Of a stretch of DNA of 64,000 nt, positions 58,315-64,000 are shown one piece after another (position 1 is the first letter of the stretch; each line of letters starts with the position of its first letter). A model generated the notes under the pieces. It did no database searches. It was not told where the DNA came from and saw only the letters and a program-made list of their open reading frames with translations. The stretch comes from Coptis chinensis (Eukaryota; Streptophyta; Magnoliopsida; Ranunculales; Ranunculaceae): assembly GCA_015680905.1 (NCBI GenBank), contig CM027381.1, positions 68,499,501 to 68,563,500 of the forward strand, written 5' to 3'. Position numbers and translations under genes: made by a program.

Positions 58315-59880
58315 GGGTCTAGGACTCTAGTCAGGCAGATGTGCCTATTTCAAGTGCTATGTTCTACATGCTTTTATCAGTTGGTGTTAAAAGATATTTT
58401 TGTTTCTATTGTTTCACATTTCTCAATGTGTTTAGTAATGTGTTAAAAGAATTAGATTCCAGCACAGCAAACACAGAAATGAGATAAAGAACTGGGAAGG
58501 CCCCTTGATAGTAGAAAATTGGAAACCGTGGTTCGGACTTCGGACGCAGCTCAACAAACCCCAGCCAGCTTTGGACTGGACGACTCCAGTTCAACTCGGG
58601 ATTCTCCCGCTGCATCGCCAAACACAAGAAGTAATATAATGTCCCACCACTTATGCCATGCCCACTTTCTAAAATCTCTCCAAAAAACATCTCAAACCCT
58701 CAAACTAGTAGAAGGTTTGAAGTATGCTGATTGCTGAATGTTACAATCATGTTCTACTACTATAACTGGTATATAGATGAATGGCCAAGAGGAATGTTAC
58801 TCAGAGTTATTATAATAATTGGTGGAAACAAAGCTGATAATAATTGAAGGGAGAATTCCACATAAGAGAGTAACATTATTTTTATTTTTTTATTTTGCGT
58901 CCTTTGTTTAGTTAAAAAATGCAATAATTTATAAATTCTTTGTATATATGCTGTTTGCTGCAGGTCACAATTATGTTCTACTACCATAACTCATGTATAG
59001 ATTCATGGCACAAGAGGATTGATACTCCTCATTGTGTTTTCATACTACAGATGCATTCATTGTACAAACAAATGAGCACTCAATTACTGCCTCTCTTTTT
59101 GCAAATTCCAATAGAATCAATGAAACATTGAATTTCCAAAATCGGATGTTAATGTCTGAATATTTTTCAGAGGCAATGAAACTCTATAGAAGATTTTAAC
59201 AGGACTACGAAGTGGAAGAAAAATAAGTGTCACACAGTGAGAACACAAGACACCAGAGTACACGAGAAGACAGAGAAAACAGACAGACTCCAATCAATGC
59301 ATACACCTTGAACACCCTTATGGGTCAAGGCCAAGCAACAAGATCATTCAAACTGAGCACCAAGTCCCTGAATTCCTGAAACGATAATTCCTCCTCTCAT
59401 ATGACACTGACATCCAATACCAGAGAAAGCAGTTTACTTCCGAGTTCCAAGCAAGCATGGTTCACTTTTTTAGCATCCTTATTCCTGGAACTTTGTTAGA
59501 GACTGGTGACCTGAGACATTCCTCTATAGTTTAGTTGCTGGATGAAATACTGAAGCTAGACTGCTAGGGTGCTAGGCACCTGAGTAATCTCCTTGTTAGA
59601 AACATTAATTCCGTCTGGTCAAGCAGTATCGTAGTGGAAGGCGCATTAGAAAGGTTTGCAGTGGTTGATGCAGACAAAGAGGGCCGTAGACTCGTAGTGA
59701 TATATTTACTTAATGAGCTAGGAATGCTGACCTACTTGAGGATGCTACCCACTGATTACTTGAGAGAGGAATAGTTGCCTCTTTTGAAGAGATAAGTATT
59801 ATTGTTTATTTATTTTTCCGCAGTATCTTAGTGCATCAGTACATAGTCTCTGTTATGACTTATGAGCTCTGGATACATGT
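58315..59880. other. Intergenic region after SAR1
   Basis: SAR1 3' UTR and AT-rich spacer. A 60-bp segment is duplicated: 58740-58803 (CATGTTCTACTACTATAACT, CCAAGAGGA) and 58967-59027 (TATGTTCTACTACCATAACT, CACAAGAGGA). Open frames at 58406-58737 on both strands have no recognised homology. Confidence 0.5.
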
Positions 59881-60098
59881 TGGTGTTCATTTTTCAGAGG
59901 CACAAAACATTAATGAACAAAAATAGTAGAATAAACAAATTAAAAACAGGTGCAAATTGGTGACAAAATAATAATAAGTTGAATAAATCAAAGAAAAAGA
60001 GAAGTACGTACAATAAAAAACATAATGATGTACAAAATTCAAAAATACAAATAAGCCCTGTGTGTATGAAGAAAATAATAAGCCTTTTTGTACATCGT

Positions 60099-60653
60099 TT
60101 ACACTGCCAGCAACCGAGTACGAATACACCTTACATGCAAAGTATGTGAACAAGGAAGTTCATTGAATTCTCTTCCGACCAACAAAGCTTCACAATTCTC
60201 ACTCCTTTGCCTCTTTCCATTAACACAAACTCGAAAAGGATGCTTCTGTTTCTTCGTCGCCACAAACAACTTATCAGCTTCTACCTTTTCTTCTTCTTTT
60301 TCTTCAATCTCGGTTGTCAATATTTCAATCTCCGCAACAATCACAAAAGACTTCTTAGTAGTGTGAGAAAAAGCAACAGTGCGCGCTGTGCAAGAAGCGA
60401 ATGATGAAATATGTTCAGTGAGATACTTAAGAGTCTTAGCATCAAGGCAAAATCCCATGACAGAAACTTTGTCTTCCACCAATAAGGATTCCGACAACAC
60501 CATACCACTCCCAAGGACCAGCTTAAACTTTTTCAACCTCTCTTTAATATGAATTTGGATCAATGCTGTACCATAGCTTGAGATTTGCTTCCTTGAGTGG
60601 ACAGCGTACATGTGGAGAGTACTACTGCAATCAGGACTTGTCATCATTGACAT
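60099..60653 (-). CDS. Small protein with degenerate, C-terminally truncated RING-H2-like region
   Basis: A 184-aa single-exon frame from ATG 60653 (MSMMTSPDCSSTLHMYAVHS) to the stop at 60099-60101. The middle (IQIHIKERLKKFKLVLG, MGFCLDAKTLKYLTEHISS) follows the N-terminal layout of a family of small plant RING-H2 proteins. The C-terminus NCEALLVGREFNELPCSHTL then HVRCIRTRL resembles the first part of a RING-H2 finger (C-x-x-H-x-x-H-x-x-C pattern), but the first CxxC is incomplete and the final CPxCR is absent. Zinc binding and E3 ubiquitin ligase activity are therefore doubtful. The start is supported by a TATA-like TATTTATTATATT about 85-95 bp upstream and a T/C-rich leader. It is a decayed or derived RING gene. 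Confidence 0.6.
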   Translation of the reverse strand: MSMMTSPDCSSTLHMYAVHSRKQISSYGTALIQIHIKERLKKFKLVLGSGMVLSESLLVEDKVSVMGFCLDAKTLKYLTEHISSFASCTARTVAFSHTTKKSFVIVAEIEILTTEIEEKEEEKVEADKLFVATKKQKHPFRVCVNGKRQRSENCEALLVGREFNELPCSHTLHVRCIRTRLLAV

Positions 60654-60734
60654 GATTTCTTATGAGAAAAAGAAGAATAAGCTAGAAAGAGTGGTTTAAT
60701 TTTTGTTTAAGAAGGGAAGAGAAGAAAGGCGTGA

Positions 60735-60749
60735 ATATAATAAATAGCT
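60735..60749 (-). promoter_or_regulatory. TATA-like element of the RING-like gene
   Basis: GCTATTTATTATATTC on the minus strand, with the ATG at 60653 downstream and no intervening ATG. Confidence 0.5.
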
Positions 60750-60769
60750 TTTTATCGTCAACATCTGAT

Positions 60770-61917
60770 AATGTGTACTTCACTTACTTTATAGAAGTAG
60801 GGCTTTCTACTTTACACTCGCATGATATTAGTTCCTAATTCTGTAGAAGGAAACTTTCTAAAATTTAAGGAAAGTTCCTAATTCCTATTTGCAACACGTT
60901 GGAGTGCCGGGTAACAACGTTGAGTAAAACAGGACTCCTAAACTGTAAAACCTAACTATCAAAAAGTGTACTAAGAAAAGCTCAAATTCTATTGAGACTT
61001 TTCTTGAAATGACGGCGGCACAGCAAATTTTCGCATTCCTTTTCAGTGCTAACTTGCCAAGTTCATTTAGCATCAAAGCAATCCTAATGCTGGGTACATG
61101 ACAACTGACCAAGTATACAGTTACATTGTAGAACACACACGCACTCCTAACTTTCCCCAAATTATCAAAGCACTTCATTTTCACATTTCCACTCCTCCCA
61201 GGAGACCAGGACGCTAGACCATTACAAAAGGTTAACACAGACTTGCTTTACATCCTATGGCTGCTACCGGTTTTATAATAGGGAGAACGAGCCATAAGGA
61301 GTTAAGAACCGTGTTCCAATTTGATTACTGGTATAAATGTATAATTGTAGATTGATTATAATTAGGGTACGTTTGTTTGAACTTCTGAATGCTGATAATT
61401 GCTGACTTGCTGTAAGTTAGCAATATATAAATGTAGATGTAAGAACGGAAATTACAAGGAGTTGGCTTAATTGGGATTGTATGGCAGCTGCCAATCAACC
61501 TCTGCAAAATGTAAAGTATATGGGATCAGGAGACTCCAACGGAGTAGTCAATTGGGTCTGCCTTACATAAAATTCTTGTTCTAATGTATCAAGGCTAGAG
61601 GAATGCCTAGTTTCTTCCAAATGTCATCTAACGTACAGTTATGATCCTGACCAATGTTCACCTATTGTCCTTGAGATTTGAACAATACATCTTAAGGGAC
61701 ATCCAAATATCCAATGGCGAATGGAGATCGTGGCGTCACCTTTGAGTATAAATTTCAAGATGCGCACGTTATTAAATTGGGAAGTTAGGTTGCCTTTGTT
61801 GAATTTCAAACGTCAAGGTATATAGAAGAGAGGATATGATTCTTTTTATGTCTGGCTGTGAACAAAAGAAAGGGCATCAGATGCATTCTTATCCATTTAT
61901 TTAGAGTTGAAGTTCGT
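60770..61917. other. Intergenic DNA
   Basis: No gene seen. Open frames here (for example 60885-61238 minus) lack recognisable domains. Confidence 0.45.
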
Positions 61918-61925
61918 CTATAAAG
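61918..61925 (+). promoter_or_regulatory. TATA box of the 132-aa gene
   Basis: CTATAAAG, 53 bases before the ATG at 61978. The spacing leaves a leader of only about 25 bases. Confidence 0.6.
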
Positions 61926-61977
61926 TAGGATTCAGATATATTGATCATTAACTAGTAGGGAGCAACAGGAAGCAAAC

Positions 61978-62376
61978 ATGAATCAGAGGAGAGTTGCCTT
62001 CCAAAATTATAACAATGTCACGATCGAAAGGGATGATGTTCAACAATACGATACAGACGGCTACCAAGTTCGTGTTACTAAAACAGAGTGGACGCCAAGT
62101 ACTATCGACGTCCCTCACTATCCAAACCTTCATTTTGTCTTTAACAACAAGGCACATGAAGATTTGTATGGAAATCGCTATGAGGAACAGGTTGTTCCGA
62201 AGAAGGCAGCAGAGAAGGTTCATGTAACAAAGCATGTTCACTATGAACAAATCAATGAGGGTAATGGACGCATGACAAAAATTGAAGAAGACATCAACTA
62301 CGAAGCGGATGACTTTATCAAACGCAAGCATAGGGCACTGGAGCTGAGTAAATTGATGTCCATGAGGGCTTCTTAA
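61978..62376 (+). CDS. Unrecognised 132-aa hydrophilic protein, intronless
   Basis: Complete frame from ATG 61978 (MNQRRVAFQNYNNVTIERDD) to TAA 62374-62376. The product is charged, with no signal peptide, membrane segment or known domain seen. A middle stretch (VRVTKTEWTPSTIDVPHYPN, NNKAHEDLYGNRYEEQV) leads to a basic/acidic region (VTKHVHYEQINEGNGRMTK) and a helical C-terminus (DDFIKRKHRALELSKLMSMR). It is supported as a gene by the TATA box at 61918, first-ATG use, a codon pattern unlike the surroundings and AATAAA at 62449-62454. It may be a small stress- or seed-type plant protein, but that is a guess and I name no family. Confidence 0.75.
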   Translation: MNQRRVAFQNYNNVTIERDDVQQYDTDGYQVRVTKTEWTPSTIDVPHYPNLHFVFNNKAHEDLYGNRYEEQVVPKKAAEKVHVTKHVHYEQINEGNGRMTKIEEDINYEADDFIKRKHRALELSKLMSMRAS

Positions 62377-62448
62377 GAAATGGTATATAAGGGTGTATAA
62401 GCTTATGTTATCGACCATATATCTGTTACCTAAGTCTAGACTCTAGAC

Positions 62449-62454
62449 AAATAA
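62449..62454 (+). terminator. Poly(A) signal of the 132-aa gene
   Basis: AATAAA about 75 bases after the stop codon. Confidence 0.6.
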
Positions 62455-62469
62455 AATGGTTCACTCTAT

Positions 62470-64000
62470 TGACTTATGCATTTAATTTACCACCTTAATT
62501 ATTCTATACTAGATGTGTTACTACTTCTAAACTAGAAATTTTGTATCTTCTACTGTACATGTTTTTTAACAAAAAATATTACAATATTCATGCAAATTTC
62601 TAACTAATTGAGCTTTTTAAGAACACTAATGGGAAAAATTCCCTATTCAAGTCGGTTTTCAGAGGTGTGAATACACTGACGAAACTTCTGGGCCCACCAC
62701 TGATTCACAGGTGTTACTATGCAAAGAGCCAGAGCCCAGAGAGTAGTCAGAGTAGTAGTTGCTTCCTAACGTTCCTCTGTATAATTTACAATCCACAGCC
62801 TACAAGTTTACAAGCTGATCCAAGTCAGAAATTTCAAAAATCTAATTAATGACCCCCCCTTATACTCCCTGCCATGGATGATCACTTCTTAGTTATGACA
62901 TAGTACTTCTACATGTCGACGCAAATACTTCTACATAGGCATTTGAATGGTAAATTTTGGTGAATAATTCTTGCCTAGTGGGGGTATTTTGCTGAAGATG
63001 GGGCGGGTTTCAGCAGGCCTGGGGATTTAGTACTGACAAAAGTGGAAAAACATTATGGAGCATGTGCAACTAAACAGTACTGCGCTGCGCAGGCCGATTC
63101 ACTTGTTAGGCTTTCGCTTTTTAGCAACAGAATCTCTTCATCTCCTCAAGGGGTTGCAGAATGTAATTGAATATCAATGTGACGACGTTAGGTCCTCTAA
63201 ATATGCTTTCAGAATTAACGACTGAATCTGCTATTTAGAAAGGACTTGCAAGTTGGTTTCTCGAGAAATGTCTGATCTATCTAGTAGACATCTAGTGGAA
63301 TTGTTAAGTTGCAATATATCCATGTTTGGTATAATTAATGTATGATTCTGTTTCAACCATGCCCATGAAGGTGGATGAAGGAGAGTGCGGTTAGTTACTT
63401 AGGCTGAAGTCTTTAGATGGGGATTAGTGGGTCTTGACTCTTGAAATTTGCAAGTGTACACATTTTTTTGTAGTAATAATAACGGTAATTATGGCTGGGC
63501 TGAGGTTGAATGTAACAGTATTGACTCTTTGCACCAACTTGTGGGTTGTGTCAATTGCAGCCAAGAACATCCAAGCTAGGAGGCCGTACGTGGCTTCCTA
63601 GATAAACCCAATTTGTAGCATACTAGTTCTGTACCTTCCAGAATTTCAAAAAAAAAAAAATCTAGAAATTGTACTAAACTGTCAAACGGTGTCTAATTCT
63701 ACTTGGCTATCACTTAGGAGTTAGGACTTAAGTAATGACTCTATAATTCTGTTTTTGAGCAAAGATCGATGAGCACTGAAGTTGGTTACTTGGTTGGCAG
63801 TTTGCGGTCGACCAAACTACCAAAGTATCAGTCACATGCCAAATTACAACCGTGTGCAACTAATAATGGGCCCCACTTCTCAGTAGCTGGATTAAAACTG
63901 TATACACTCAAACAAAACGGAGGTTTTGTTCAATGCGCACGTCATTCAGTGGGCCCAATGTAGACCACCCATTTTTCAATCTAAAAAAAAAGAAAAGGAA
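62470..64000. other. Intergenic DNA to the window end
   Basis: AT-rich with short A and C runs. Open frames of 60-64 codons (62667 and 63769) have no features of a gene. I see no transposon domain. Confidence 0.45.

Noticed and set aside
58406-58737. Open frames on both strands downstream of SAR1
   Set aside because: They overlap each other in a slightly GC-richer patch; no domain, and one is just the complement of the other.

Overview
The window is nuclear DNA of a flowering plant, almost certainly a eudicot. Host genes have GT/AG introns, AT-rich intergenic DNA and plant-specific families: a CKI1-type hybrid histidine kinase, plant mobile domain, type-I pectinesterase, PLP3 and plant SAR1. 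The species cannot be told from the sequence. Most of the first 26 kb is transposon fossil; the right half carries host genes with transposon-loaded introns.

Left part (1-26 kb). The last three exons of a CKI1-like histidine kinase (73-2517) are followed by a LINE 3' fragment (about 3110-4285). Then comes a three-layer nest. An old, apparently non-coding LTR element on the minus strand (4634-19594, LTRs of about 180 bp, 5-bp target duplication GTATC) was invaded by a 12.6-kb Ty3/Gypsy element of the Tat lineage (5088-17688, target duplication GCTGT), which was invaded in turn by an antisense LINE fragment (about 8492-9131). LTR divergence counted by eye (about 10% outer, about 7% inner) agrees with that order. 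The Tat fossil has gag, protease, RT, two RNase H domains and integrase, then eight 87-bp tandem repeats and a minus-strand coding region. Beyond the nest lie the 5' half of a Ty1/Copia fossil (about 20.3-22.6 kb), an unclassified repeat, and the 3' half of a hAT transposon ending at about 25725 in GAGCTCGAG-rich subterminal DNA.

Middle (26-46 kb). A broken minus-strand pectinesterase (26.1-27.0 kb) is followed by a duplicated block in which a low-complexity repeat-coding segment and a non-coding segment alternate (28.3-30.9 kb). A ten- or eleven-exon plant mobile domain gene (32299-41054) comes next, with one in-frame stop. Its 4.9-kb intron 7 holds a LINE ORF1 fragment, about 3 kb of probable mitochondrial DNA and an intronless RPS6 pseudogene piece. 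A small gene with two CCHC-GRF zinc-finger modules (43015-43920) has a telo-box promoter and a six-base first coding exon. Tandem repeats and a Mutator-type MITE with a 9-bp target duplication follow.

Right part (47-64 kb). PLP3 (phosducin-like protein 3, 244 codons) has a 7.7-kb second intron with a LINE RT fragment and a 42-bp hairpin. SAR1 (COPII GTPase, 193 aa, complete) starts about 300 bp downstream on the same strand. A minus-strand gene with a partial RING finger (60099-60653) and an unrecognised 132-aa gene with its own TATA box and poly(A) signal (61978-62376) complete the set. PLP3 and SAR1 are the intact housekeeping genes. I see no operon-like or defence-type system; the most unusual items are the nest with its antisense coding region, the CCHC-GRF gene and the duplicated repeat-coding locus.
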